Source: Acidobacteriaceae bacterium | Lineage (GTDB): Bacteria > Acidobacteriota > Terriglobia > Terriglobales > Acidobacteriaceae | Direction of reading: 5' to 3' | DNA: 64,000 nucleotides | Assembly (NCBI GenBank): GCA_003138365.1 | Contig: PLFY01000133.1 | Span: 15,294-79,293 of the forward strand | Part shown: positions 9,263 to 18,426 of the stretch, piece after piece | Position numbering within the stretch: position 1 is the stretch's first letter | Layout: each line of letters starts with the position of its first letter | Translations under genes and position numbers: made by a program | Notes under the pieces: generated by a model | What the model saw: only the letters and a program-made list of their open reading frames with translations | Databases searched by the model: none | Told to the model about the DNA's origin: nothing

Positions 9263-11787
9263 CCCCCCTGCTCGAACAGTTTCTATCCGAGTCGCGCGAG
9301 TTTTCCCAGGGCATCGGCGAAAAGCTGATGCAAATGGAGGATGCGCCCAGCGATCAGGGGCTCATCAATGAGCTGTTCCGCCTTGTGCATACCCTCAAGG
9401 GCAACAGCGGCCTGTTCACATTTCCTGAAATGACGCGTGTCCTGCATGCGGGCGAAGACCTGTTGGGACTTGTCCGCAACGGCCAGATCGCCTATTCGCG
9501 GGAGTTGGCGGACTGCCTGCTCGATGCCATCGATTTCGTGATGGTCCTGTGCGCGGATATCGAAGCAACGGAACAGATCGATGCCTCGCGTGCACAGGAC
9601 TCAGCCCGCATGGCCGAGTCGCTGCGGGCGCTGATGCCGGCCGCCCAAACCGCGCGGTCCGTCTCCGCCGCGAACTCCAGCAAGCCGGCCACAATCACCC
9701 AGGACGCGCACTCCGCCGAATTGCCGCCGCTCGCCGAGCTTCCCAAAGCCACACGCATCGAGGCTCTTCACCAATGCCATCAAGGAGAGACGCTGCATTG
9801 GATCTGCTACACGCCGGCTTCGGACTGTTTCTTTCAGGGCGACGATCCGCTCTTCTCTGCGCGCCAGACCCCGGGCCTGCTGTGGGGCAGCGCCAAGCCG
9901 ACCGAGCCTCTGCCACCGCTGGCCGAGCTTGACACTTACCGTTGCGTACTCGAATTCCATCTGCTCAGCGCGGCCCCCCGCGAGGAACTCGACGAACACT
10001 TCCGTTATGTGCCGGATCAGGTGCGCATCGTTCAAGTCAATCCGGGCTGGCTGAGCCTCTCTGAAGACAGTTCCGAAGACAGCTCAGCAGTCAGCGCGCA
10101 ACCGGTTCCAGCCGTTCCGGAGGGCGCTGCGGGCGAGGCAAATCTCATCTCTGCCGCCCCACTGAAAGCAGCGGCAAAGGCATCCATCGAGGATTGCGCA
10201 GAGCAAGTCGCCGCGCTCGAATCGATTCTCTCCGCCCAGCGGCAAATCCTGATGCTCGACGACCGCCCTGACTGGGGCGTGGGAAGACTCAAGGCGGCTG
10301 GGTCGGTGCTGCTCAATCTGGCCAACTCCGCCGGTGATCGAGTTGCGGCAAGCGAAGTTGAAGCAGCGTTGGCGGAATGCCTGGCCACAGGCCAGAACTC
10401 TATGCTGCTCTTGTGGCTGGAAGCCAGCAAGGAACATCTCATCGCCAGTTGCGTCGCCCAGCCCGGACCTTCGGCGTACCCCGCATCGAACCCAGCCGCG
10501 GGCCCGTCGAAGGAGCCCAAAGAGGGCGCTGCCGAAGCGGAGGCGAGCCTCGCCAAACCTGCAGCCGACGAAGGGATCAAGTTCGGCCGCCGGGCAGAAG
10601 ATCATGTGACCGGGCCACGCAGTCTCAAAGTCGATCAGGCCAAGATCGACCGGCTGATGAACCTGATCGGCGAACTGGTGGTCTCAAAGAATGCACTTCC
10701 CTATCTTGCCCAGCGGGCAGAGACGCACTATGGCGTGCGCGAGCTTTCCCGCGAGATCAAAGGGGAGTATTCGGTCATCAACCGCATTGCCGACGAGATG
10801 CAGGACGCGATCATGCAGGTACGCATGATGGCCGTCTCGTTTGTCTTTCAGCGATTCCCGCGGCTGGTGCGCGACATCTCCCGCAAGCTCGGCAAGGACG
10901 TGCAACTGGTGCTTGAGGGCGAGCAGACCGAGGCCGACAAGAACATCATTGAATCGCTGGCCGACCCGCTGATCCACATCGTCCGCAACAGCCTCGATCA
11001 TGGTCTGGAGACTCCTGAAGTCCGCCGCGCCTGCGGCAAGCGGGAGACCGGGACACTGACCATCCGCGCCGCGCAGGAGGCTGACCGCGTGGTCATCGAG
11101 ATCACCGACGATGGCAAGGGCATCGATCCGGCGGTGATCAAGCGCAAGGCTTACGAGAAAGGGTTGATCGACGAAGCTGCCCTCGAGCGAATCGACGACC
11201 GCGAGGCCGTCAACCTGATCTTCGCCGCCGGGTTGTCCACCTCCGAAGTTGTCTCCGACCTGTCGGGCCGTGGAGTGGGCATGGACGTGGTGCGCTCGGC
11301 GGTTCAAAAGATCAACGGCACGGTCGTCATCGAAAGCAAGCTGGGCACGGGCACCACGATTCGAATATCGCTTCCCCTTTCGATGGCCGTGACGCAGGTG
11401 ATGATCGTCGAGTCCGACGGCCAACTGTTTGGGGTCCCGATGGACAACGTAGTCGAGACCGTTCGCGTCCCCAGAAGCGACCTCCGCGCCATCAAGCAGA
11501 GCCTCACGGTCGTCCTGCGCGGGCGCATCGTGCCGCTGAAGGCGCTCAACACTTTGCTGGGAATCTCCGCTAGCCCTCGAGTGAATTCTGACGATGAGCT
11601 AGCTGTGCTGCTGGTTCAGGCAGGTGGCGAAGTTCTTGGGCTTCTGGTTGACGGATTCAAGGAGACCATCGGCCTCATTCAGAAGCCGCTCGCCGGCTTT
11701 CTCTCAGGCCTGTCCGCCTATTCGGGTTCAGCCTTGATGGGCGACGGCTCAGTGCTCATGATTCTCAACATTCGGGAGATTGTCTGA
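9259..11787 (+). CDS. cheA: CheA chemosensory histidine kinase
   Basis: 842 residues. An N-terminal HPt domain carries phospho-acceptor H44 (LVHTLKGNSG). A long divergent, Ala/Pro-rich middle (about 130-450) is followed by the dimerisation helices from about 455 (KIDRLMNLIGELVVSKN), the ATP-binding domain with N box HIVRNSLDHGLE near 574, DDGKGID near 617 and GRGVGMDVV, and a C-terminal CheW-like domain from about 714. It autophosphorylates at His and passes phosphate to CheY and CheB. There is no fused receiver, unlike FrzE. The start was set at the ATGA overlapping the cheY stop; the earlier in-frame ATG lies inside cheY. Confidence 0.96.
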   Translation: MTPLLEQFLSESREFSQGIGEKLMQMEDAPSDQGLINELFRLVHTLKGNSGLFTFPEMTRVLHAGEDLLGLVRNGQIAYSRELADCLLDAIDFVMVLCADIEATEQIDASRAQDSARMAESLRALMPAAQTARSVSAANSSKPATITQDAHSAELPPLAELPKATRIEALHQCHQGETLHWICYTPASDCFFQGDDPLFSARQTPGLLWGSAKPTEPLPPLAELDTYRCVLEFHLLSAAPREELDEHFRYVPDQVRIVQVNPGWLSLSEDSSEDSSAVSAQPVPAVPEGAAGEANLISAAPLKAAAKASIEDCAEQVAALESILSAQRQILMLDDRPDWGVGRLKAAGSVLLNLANSAGDRVAASEVEAALAECLATGQNSMLLLWLEASKEHLIASCVAQPGPSAYPASNPAAGPSKEPKEGAAEAEASLAKPAADEGIKFGRRAEDHVTGPRSLKVDQAKIDRLMNLIGELVVSKNALPYLAQRAETHYGVRELSREIKGEYSVINRIADEMQDAIMQVRMMAVSFVFQRFPRLVRDISRKLGKDVQLVLEGEQTEADKNIIESLADPLIHIVRNSLDHGLETPEVRRACGKRETGTLTIRAAQEADRVVIEITDDGKGIDPAVIKRKAYEKGLIDEAALERIDDREAVNLIFAAGLSTSEVVSDLSGRGVGMDVVRSAVQKINGTVVIESKLGTGTTIRISLPLSMAVTQVMIVESDGQLFGVPMDNVVETVRVPRSDLRAIKQSLTVVLRGRIVPLKALNTLLGISASPRVNSDDELAVLLVQAGGEVLGLLVDGFKETIGLIQKPLAGFLSGLSAYSGSALMGDGSVLMILNIREIV

Positions 11788-12029
11788 TGCCCATCGAATT
11801 CAAGAGAAACAGTGCTGTGTTTCACGATGTTGTCAGCGTCGAAGAAGCCGAGAAGCTGCTCGAATGGTTGCAGCGGAAGCCGGCCGCAAAGGTGGATCTC
11901 ACGCGTTGCAACCATCTGCATACCGCCAACCTCCAGGTGTTGATGACGGCCAGGCCGGGAATTTCCCATTGGCCGGAAAACTCTGAACTGCGCGCATGGC
12001 TTGAGACAGCGTTGAATTCCGAAGCGTAA
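11787..12029 (+). CDS. Small STAS-like protein closing the chemosensory operon
   Basis: An 80-residue protein whose ATG shares one base with the cheA stop (TGATG). The middle, AEKLLEWLQRKPAAKVDLTRCNHLHTANLQVL, in part has the strand-helix pattern of a minimal STAS/anti-anti-sigma domain (KVDLTRC then HLHTANLQVLM). Similar short proteins occur, as I recall, at the end of proteobacterial clusters that also hold a HEAT protein. No classical phosphorylatable Ser is obvious. Likely a binding partner in the output of this pathway; function not established. Confidence 0.72.
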   Translation: MPIEFKRNSAVFHDVVSVEEAEKLLEWLQRKPAAKVDLTRCNHLHTANLQVLMTARPGISHWPENSELRAWLETALNSEA

Positions 12030-12120
12030 GAACCTTCGATGGCAATGACCATTTTCGTCGTAGCCGCCAGTTTCGTCGGCGTACGCCAGGTCTGTGACCG
12101 TTTGTTTTTGTACCAATTGT

Positions 12121-12153
12121 GGGTGCCCCAGGTCTCGATTTTGAGACCTGGGA
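12121..12153 (+). repeat. Dispersed hairpin repeat, family A copy 1
   Basis: Contains a perfect 10-bp inverted repeat, CCCAGGTCTC (12127-12136) and GAGACCTGGG (12143-12152), with a 6-base loop. The same 33-base sequence recurs inverted at 50530-50562 with 5 mismatches. It lies between the convergent chemosensory operon and the aldehyde dehydrogenase gene, so it may also stop transcription, although it lacks a T-run. Confidence 0.75.
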
Positions 12154-12192
12154 AAGCAAAATCTCGAGAGACAAATTCATGCGGTCAAAGAC

Positions 12193-13638
12193 CTAGCTCA
12201 GTCCCGACATGACTAACATGCGGGGCTCGGTCATCTCCTGGATGGCGGAGCGGATGCCTTCGCGGCCCAGGCCGGAGTCCTTGATGCCGCCGTAGGGCAT
12301 TGGATCGAGTCGCCAGCTTGGGGTGTCACCGACGATCAGCGTGCCCACTTCGAGTTCGCGGTAGGCGGTGAGGATGCGGCCGGCGTCGCGGGTGAGCAGG
12401 CCGGCCTGGAGGCCATAGCGCGAGTGATTCACGTCGGCCAGGGCCTGCTCGAAGTCGTCGTAGGGCTCGATGGCCACAACAGGACCGAAGACCTCTTCGT
12501 CGCGCACCTTCATGCCCGGCTTGGTTCCGGTAAGGATGACGGGAGTGACGACGGAGCCGTGGCGCTCGCCGCCGGCTACCAGCTTGGCGCCGCCGTCGAC
12601 GGCTTCCTTGACCCAGGCCTCGACGCGTTCGGCTTCGCCAATCCTGATCAGCGGGCCCACTTCAGTGGCTTCATCCGAGGGGTCCCCGGCTACCATCTTG
12701 GCGGTGGTCTCGACAACCTTCCACAAGAACGTCTGGAAGATTTTGCGCTCGACAAAGACGCGCTGGACGCTGATGCACGATTGGCCGGCGAAGCCAAAGG
12801 CTGCGTGCGCGGTGCGTTCGGCTGCCTCGTCGAGGTCGAGCCAATCGCTGTGGACGATGAGCGCGGCATTGCCGCCGAGTTCGAGCAGCACACGCTTGCG
12901 CCCGGAGTGGGCTTTGAGTTCCCACCCCACTTTGGCCGAGCCGGTAAAGCTGACCAGCTTGATGCGATCTTCCTTTTCAGCAAGCCATGCGGCGTCGATA
13001 TTGCTGAGGGGCAGAACGGCCAGCGCTTCGCCGGGCCAACCGGCTTTGAGAATCACTTCGCCCAGAGCCAGCGCGGTAAACGGAGTTTGCGGGGCGGGCT
13101 TGAGAATCAGCGGACATCCGGCAGCAAGCGCGGGCGCCACTTTGTGGGCGACAAGGTTCAAAGGAAAATTGAACGGCGTAATCGCCAGGACCGGGCCGAC
13201 CGGGAAGCGCTGCACCAGCCCCCAGCGGCCCTCGTTGCCCTCGGTCAGGTCAAGGGGAAGGCTTTCGCCTCCGAGCCGGGCGGCTTCTTCGGCAGCGGTC
13301 TTGAAGGTGAGCACGGCGCGGTCGACTTCACCGCGAGCCAGGCGGACGGGTTTGCCGGCTTCAGCGACGATGAGTTGAGCGAAGCGCTCCTTCTGCTCGA
13401 TGAGCGCGGCGGCTACGTCTTCGAGAATCTCGCGGCGTTTCCATCGGGGCAGGGCGCGAGTGCGGCGCAGGCTGGCCATGGCGTGGTTCACGGCCTGGCG
13501 CGCGTCGGCGCGGGTGGCCACAGTCACACGGCCCACCAGACCCTGATCCCACGGTGAACGCACTTCGAGCGTTTCGCCTTCGATCCACTCTTTGCCGCAC
13601 AGCAGAAATCCCGTTTGCGTTCCCGGCCGCATCTTCAT
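12193..13638 (-). CDS. NAD(P)-dependent aldehyde dehydrogenase
   Basis: 481 residues, full length for the ALDH superfamily. Active-site residues are in place: catalytic C288 (FAGQSCIS), general base E253 (LLELGGN) and N157 (TPFNFPLN). FTGSAKVGWELK near 231 is the cofactor-loop motif. Oxidises an aldehyde to the acid in the cytosol. The sequence is closest in feel to the lactaldehyde / non-phosphorylating glyceraldehyde-3-phosphate dehydrogenase-like group; the substrate is not determined. The ATG (13638) overlaps the stop of the ClpP-like gene by four bases, so the two are co-translated, an unexpected pairing. Confidence 0.93.
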   Translation of the reverse strand: MKMRPGTQTGFLLCGKEWIEGETLEVRSPWDQGLVGRVTVATRADARQAVNHAMASLRRTRALPRWKRREILEDVAAALIEQKERFAQLIVAEAGKPVRLARGEVDRAVLTFKTAAEEAARLGGESLPLDLTEGNEGRWGLVQRFPVGPVLAITPFNFPLNLVAHKVAPALAAGCPLILKPAPQTPFTALALGEVILKAGWPGEALAVLPLSNIDAAWLAEKEDRIKLVSFTGSAKVGWELKAHSGRKRVLLELGGNAALIVHSDWLDLDEAAERTAHAAFGFAGQSCISVQRVFVERKIFQTFLWKVVETTAKMVAGDPSDEATEVGPLIRIGEAERVEAWVKEAVDGGAKLVAGGERHGSVVTPVILTGTKPGMKVRDEEVFGPVVAIEPYDDFEQALADVNHSRYGLQAGLLTRDAGRILTAYRELEVGTLIVGDTPSWRLDPMPYGGIKDSGLGREGIRSAIQEMTEPRMLVMSGLS

Positions 13639-14849
13639 GAATGAGCAACTCCTTCTTGTTCGGAGGGTATGTCGGGTGCGTTCTCAACCAGAATACGCGG
13701 GGATCGCAGATCGAGGCCGATGACTTCGTCGATGAGGCCGAGCCAATAAGCTTCTGTCGCGGTCATGGGGAAATCGCCGGATTGAAGCCGGCGGCAGAAG
13801 GATACGAACAAGAACCAAATTGAGAAGCACATCGTATCCATGTACTGAAAAACAGCCTTCCACCAATCCTGTTTTGACGAAAAACCGGTTTTGCCCGTTT
13901 TTAAGATTGCTGTGTCACGCAAAGGATCATTGAAGAAATCCTCGAGCCAGCGGTTTTTCAATTTCGCAATCATCTCGCGATGATGATATTCGAAAAAATC
14001 GCAAAGCAGAGAATACTTGACTTCCATGGCGGCGAACGATGGATACATGGAAACATTCGTAAGTGCATCGCCCAGAATTGCGGTCTTAACCGATGCTTTC
14101 CTCTTCATTTCATCGGATAATCTCAGAGCATCCATCAAATCCGTCAAATTCGAATTCTTGGCGAACGAAGCAACGTCATTTGCGGTTTGGCCTGCAATGA
14201 CAAGTTGCTCCAGGATTGCATGGTTGACATAGCCAAGATTGAGAATTGAAATCATGGTTTCGGCAACACTCTTTGCGGTCAATGAGTCTTCGTAACCAAA
14301 TAACCCCGGCCCCCCCTTCTCAACTCCAAATCTATCGAGATTCAGCCAAAACGTCGAAAAGCGGAACATAAACCGGTCTATACAGTTTCGCGCCAGAGCG
14401 ATCGCAAATCCTTCATCTTGCCCGGCCATATCCTTGGCGAAACTGGCTGCGACATCTTTGGTGAGAGCCGTGGGCTGATAGATGATATGGCGTGTACCAT
14501 GACAGAGAATCCTACTATAGGGGTATGCGAGAGCATAATCGCCAGCCATCAGGATGTCTGAGGCTGCACTCGATGCCTCGCCGAGTGCCACCGTAATCAG
14601 GCGGCACGGCTCGGAGCGATCTTGGTCGCTGGCACGCAGAGCATCCAGAAGCAGCCTAGCGGATTCTGTGTCGCCTCCGGGGCTGTCGATGTACACGGTA
14701 ATTGGCTCGCGTGAAGTGGTTTGGAGCCTGACTATCTCAGGAAGAAGGCGGGAGACAAGAGTGTCGTCGATGATCCCGGAGATGGTGACCGATCGATTGT
14801 GGTTTGGCCTATACTTCGGATCACGCCGGATCGGTTCCTGTCCTGACAT
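13635..14849 (-). CDS. ClpP-like serine protease with large internal insertion
   Basis: 404 residues. The N-terminal third matches the ClpP fold: VYIDSPGGDTESARLL (52-67), catalytic Ser S94 in GEASSAAS, catalytic His H117 in YSRILCHG. The remaining ClpP signature appears only near the end, as GDFPMTATEAYWLGLIDEVIG, giving catalytic Asp D359. In ordinary ClpP (about 200 residues) His and Asp are about 50 residues apart; here 242, so roughly 190 residues are inserted, with no recognisable domain (helical, aromatic-rich; a hydrophobic patch near 340-352). The insertion region is more AT-rich than the neighbours, suggesting transfer. Start: ATG at 14849; the reading frame is open upstream but overlaps the small gene. 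The 3' end overlaps the aldehyde dehydrogenase gene. Confidence 0.8.
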   Translation of the reverse strand: MSGQEPIRRDPKYRPNHNRSVTISGIIDDTLVSRLLPEIVRLQTTSREPITVYIDSPGGDTESARLLLDALRASDQDRSEPCRLITVALGEASSAASDILMAGDYALAYPYSRILCHGTRHIIYQPTALTKDVAASFAKDMAGQDEGFAIALARNCIDRFMFRFSTFWLNLDRFGVEKGGPGLFGYEDSLTAKSVAETMISILNLGYVNHAILEQLVIAGQTANDVASFAKNSNLTDLMDALRLSDEMKRKASVKTAILGDALTNVSMYPSFAAMEVKYSLLCDFFEYHHREMIAKLKNRWLEDFFNDPLRDTAILKTGKTGFSSKQDWWKAVFQYMDTMCFSIWFLFVSFCRRLQSGDFPMTATEAYWLGLIDEVIGLDLRSPRILVENAPDIPSEQEGVAHS

Positions 14850-15039
14850 CCTGGCCTTCCGTGTGGGAGGTGCTAGGCTTACTCGCCTTCGCCGCCTCCT
14901 CCCGCTTGCGCGCATCGTCGTAGAAGCGATCCCAGTCTGTGGAACCGTCCTCTTTGCGATAGACGATACGGATGCGGCGTAGCGCGTCGTCGAACTCGCG
15001 GTCCGCTTCTGTTTCACCATATGGCCTGGCAATGGGCAT
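14821..15039 (-). CDS. Small hypothetical protein upstream of ClpP-like gene
   Basis: A 72-residue acidic/charged protein (MPIARPYGETEADREF..., then DWDRFYDDARKREEAAK). A good ribosome binding site (GGAGGT, complement of 15044-15049) precedes the ATG at 15039, and the stop lies 29 bases inside the ClpP-like gene, so the two are coupled. I do not recognise a family. Possible roles are substrate, adaptor or regulator of the protease; these are guesses from position only. Confidence 0.6.
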   Translation of the reverse strand: MPIARPYGETEADREFDDALRRIRIVYRKEDGSTDWDRFYDDARKREEAAKASKPSTSHTEGQDVRTGTDPA

Positions 15040-15181
15040 GCGCACCTCCGTTTGTTGAGTGTAACACCGCACCAATATCGCTTGAATATCGACCCAAGGT
15101 AACGAAGGTCAATAGGAGTCAATAGGCGCCAATTCTAGCAGGCGATCAAATGGGGAATCTGATACGGTACACTGTTCGCCT

Positions 15182-15886
15182 ATGATCCATGATGGCAAGA
15201 GCCGCAAACTTCCTTTTGATGCAGCCGAGGCGGTGGCGCATCTGAAGGCCAACGACGCCAAATTGGGCGCGCTGATTGACAGGGCGGGCGAGTTCACGCT
15301 GCGGCTCGATCCAGCGCCTTCGCCGTTCGAGTCTCTGCTGGAGTCCATCCTCTACCAGCAATTGCACGGCAAGGCGGCGGCCACCATCCATCGCAGGGTG
15401 CGCGAGTACTTTGGCGGCGACCCGGCGCCACTGCTTCTGCTGGATACGCCGGATGAGGTCCTGCGGGCGGCGGGCGTTTCGGGAAACAAGTGCAAGGCGC
15501 TGAAGGACCTGGCCGCACGCACGCTGGACGGGACAGTGCCAACGCACGCTGCGATCCGGAAGATGACGGACGCGGAGATCATCGAGCGGCTGACGGCAGT
15601 GCGCGGCATTGGCCCATGGACGGTGGAAATGCTGCTGATTTTTCGAATGGGCCGGCCCGATGTGCTGCCGGTAACCGACTACGGCGTGCGCAAAGGGTTT
15701 GCGCTGACCTTCCAGCGTGTGCCGAAGACCCGCCCTCTCGCGGCCGAGGATTTGCCCAAGCCTGAAGTGCTGTTCAGAAGGGGAAAGCGTTGGGCGCCGT
15801 TCCGTTCTGTGGCGAGTTGGTACCTTTGGCGGGCATGCGATCTGGCCAAGGGCACGGCCCCTTCAGGGCGGTCCAGCCTACAATAG
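15182..15886 (+). CDS. DNA-3-methyladenine glycosylase II (AlkA-like)
   Basis: 234 residues of the HhH-GPD base-excision repair superfamily. The helix-hairpin-helix LTAVRGIGPWTVEMLL (about 137-152) contacts the DNA backbone, and LPVTDYGVRKG places the catalytic Asp at 166. It removes alkylated bases such as 3-methyladenine. There is no Cys4 iron-sulfur cluster and no N-terminal Ada domain; it corresponds to the short AlkA type. The start at 15182 follows a plausible -10 (TACACT). It is followed 50 bases later by the GH57 gene on the same strand. Confidence 0.9.
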   Translation: MIHDGKSRKLPFDAAEAVAHLKANDAKLGALIDRAGEFTLRLDPAPSPFESLLESILYQQLHGKAAATIHRRVREYFGGDPAPLLLLDTPDEVLRAAGVSGNKCKALKDLAARTLDGTVPTHAAIRKMTDAEIIERLTAVRGIGPWTVEMLLIFRMGRPDVLPVTDYGVRKGFALTFQRVPKTRPLAAEDLPKPEVLFRRGKRWAPFRSVASWYLWRACDLAKGTAPSGRSSLQ

Positions 15887-15936
15887 CCAAGACGGCTGGC
15901 ATCTTGAAGCGATGCAGGCCCGCGATGGGAACCCTA

Positions 15937-18417
15937 ATGGCCACAAGCAAACGTTTTATCTGCATTCATGGTCACTTTTACCAGCCGCCGCGCGAGAATC
16001 CCTGGCTGGAGACGGTGGAAACACAGGACACGGCAGCGCCCTACCATGATTGGAACGAGCGCATCTGCGCGGAGTGTTACGCGCCCAATGGCGCGGCGCG
16101 CATCGTGAATATCAAGAATCAGATCATGCGCATTGTGAACAACTACGCGCGCATGAGTTTCAACTTCGGGCCGACGCTGCTGAGCTGGCTGAAGGAGAAT
16201 GCGCCGCGCACTTACCGCATGATTCTGGACGGCGAGCAGCGCAGCCGGAAGAGCTTTGACGGCCACAGCTCGGCCATGGCGCAGGTTTACAACCACATCA
16301 TTCTGCCGCTGGCCAGCGAGCGTGACCGCATCACCCAGATCCGCTGGGGCATTGCCGACTATGAACACCACTACGGCATGCCGCCGGAGGGCATGTGGCT
16401 GGCGGAGACCGCGGCCGACACCGAATCGCTGGAACTGCTTGCGCAACACGGCATCAAGTTCACGCTGCTGGCGCCGCACCAGTGCAAGCGCATTCGGCCG
16501 CTGAAAGACGGTGGGGGCTGGAGCGATACCGCCGGCGCCACGGTAGACACCACGCGCCCCTATCTGGTGCGCTTCGACTCCGGAGTCTCGATTGCCGTAT
16601 TTTTCTACAATGGCCCCGTTTCGCGGGCGATTGCCTTTGAGGGTTTGCTGAACTCAGGAGAGAACTTTGTCGCGCGCCTCAAAGCCGGATTCAAAGACAG
16701 CTCGCAGGCCCAGTTGGTCCACGTGGCCACCGACGGCGAGTCGTATGGGCATCACCACAAGCACGGCGAAATGGCGCTGGCGTATACCTTGCGCAGGCTT
16801 GAGGGAGACAAAACCGTGAACCTCGCCAATTATGGCAGCTTTCTGGAGGAGTTTCCGCCCGAGTACGAGTGCGAGATTGTGGACAACACTTCCTGGAGCT
16901 GCGTACACGGGATAGAGCGCTGGCGCTCGAACTGCGGCTGCAATGGCGGCAAGCCGGGCTGCAACCAGCTTTGGCGCGCGCCGCTGCGCCAGGCCCTGGA
17001 CGAGCTGCGGGACGCCGTGGTCCCGCTCACGGAGCAGGAGGGCGGCAAGCTCTTCAAAGACGTGTGGGCCGCCCGCGACGGCTACATCGAAGTGGTGCTC
17101 GACCGCGGCGAGGAGTCGGTTGAGCGCTTTTTCCGCGCGCATGAGAGCCACATTCTTTCTGACCCAGAGCGTGTGCGCGCCTTGGAACTGATGGAACTGC
17201 AGCGCCACGCGCAACTGATGTACACCAGTTGCGGCTGGTTCTTCGACGACATTGCGGGCATTGAAACGGTGCAGGTCATTGCGTATGCCGCCCGGGTGCT
17301 GCAACTGGCGCAGGAACTGTTCGCCGGGCAGGCCGTAGCGCTGGAACCCAGTTTTCTGGTACACATGGCAGCGGCCCGGTCCAACGACGCGAGCGCCGGC
17401 GACGGCGCCCAGATCTACAAGAAGTGCGTAGCCACCATGGAGCTGGGTCTTGAGCAAGTGGCGGCCCACTACGCCATCAGCTCGGTTTTCTCCTCGTTCG
17501 CCGAGGAAACCGACCTGTTCTGCTACCACGTGCGGCGCATCTCCTACGACATCTATACCTCCGGCCGCGGACGGCTGGCGTTAGGCCGGGCGCAGATTGC
17601 CAGCGCCATCACCGGCCAGGAACAAAGCTTTTCGTTTGCGGTTTTGCACTTCGGCGACCAGAACATTACCGCTGCCGTAAAACCTTACATGGAGGCCGAC
17701 GCGGCGGAGTTCGAAGCCTTTGCCAAACAGGCCGCGGAACATGTGCAGCGCGCGTACTTTCCTGAGGTGATTCGCCTGCTCGACCGCTATTACGGCCGCG
17801 TGGACTATTCGCTGACCTCGCTGTTTACCGACGAGCAGCGGCGCATCGTGCAGCTTATCCTCAACTCGACGCTGTGGGACATTGAGAACTCGCTGACCAC
17901 CATCTACGAGGACCACGCCAGCCTCTCGCACTATCTATCGCAGGCCGGTCTGCCCAAGCCGCCGGCGCTCACCCTGGCGGCGGCCTTTGCCGTGAACGCA
18001 GGCCTGCGCCGCGCACTGGAGAGCGACTCGATCGACCAGGCCCTGTTGCGTTCATTTCTTGCGCTGGCCAAGGCAGACCAGGTTCCGCTGGAGACGGCGA
18101 ACCTGTCCTATATTGCCGATCAACGCATGAAGCGCACCATGGTCGAACTGCAAATGTCCTCCGGGTCGCTGGAGTTGCTGGAACGAGCGTTGGCATTGGC
18201 TCGTAACCTGGTCGAGATGCCTTTTGAGCTGAACCTCTGGCAGGCGCAGAACATCTGGTACGAGATTCTGCGCACCTCGAACTACGGGTTGACCTCTCTG
18301 GGGAAAGGCGACCGCCCGCGGTGGGACAAGCTTTTCAATGAACTTGGCGGTTGTCTGTCGATCGACTGCGCAGCCATCCGCGACCAGGACCCAGCCGTGG
18401 CGACCGCGGGAGATTAA
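15937..18417 (+). CDS. Glycoside hydrolase family 57 protein with DUF3536
   Basis: 826 residues, no signal peptide. The N-terminal half is a GH57 barrel: opening HGHFYQPPRENPW (about 11-23), candidate nucleophile E157 (GMWLAE) and conserved DGESYGHHHKHGE beginning at 266. The C-terminal half corresponds to DUF3536, usually attached to this GH57 subgroup. Family members act on alpha-1,4/1,6-glucans; the exact activity here is unproved. The ATG at 15937 is preceded by GGGA at good spacing; a second ATG four codons upstream is possible. The gene converges with the Rieske gene, leaving only nine bases. Confidence 0.9.
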   Translation: MATSKRFICIHGHFYQPPRENPWLETVETQDTAAPYHDWNERICAECYAPNGAARIVNIKNQIMRIVNNYARMSFNFGPTLLSWLKENAPRTYRMILDGEQRSRKSFDGHSSAMAQVYNHIILPLASERDRITQIRWGIADYEHHYGMPPEGMWLAETAADTESLELLAQHGIKFTLLAPHQCKRIRPLKDGGGWSDTAGATVDTTRPYLVRFDSGVSIAVFFYNGPVSRAIAFEGLLNSGENFVARLKAGFKDSSQAQLVHVATDGESYGHHHKHGEMALAYTLRRLEGDKTVNLANYGSFLEEFPPEYECEIVDNTSWSCVHGIERWRSNCGCNGGKPGCNQLWRAPLRQALDELRDAVVPLTEQEGGKLFKDVWAARDGYIEVVLDRGEESVERFFRAHESHILSDPERVRALELMELQRHAQLMYTSCGWFFDDIAGIETVQVIAYAARVLQLAQELFAGQAVALEPSFLVHMAAARSNDASAGDGAQIYKKCVATMELGLEQVAAHYAISSVFSSFAEETDLFCYHVRRISYDIYTSGRGRLALGRAQIASAITGQEQSFSFAVLHFGDQNITAAVKPYMEADAAEFEAFAKQAAEHVQRAYFPEVIRLLDRYYGRVDYSLTSLFTDEQRRIVQLILNSTLWDIENSLTTIYEDHASLSHYLSQAGLPKPPALTLAAAFAVNAGLRRALESDSIDQALLRSFLALAKADQVPLETANLSYIADQRMKRTMVELQMSSGSLELLERALALARNLVEMPFELNLWQAQNIWYEILRTSNYGLTSLGKGDRPRWDKLFNELGGCLSIDCAAIRDQDPAVATAGD

Positions 18418-18426
18418 GAGCTTCAA

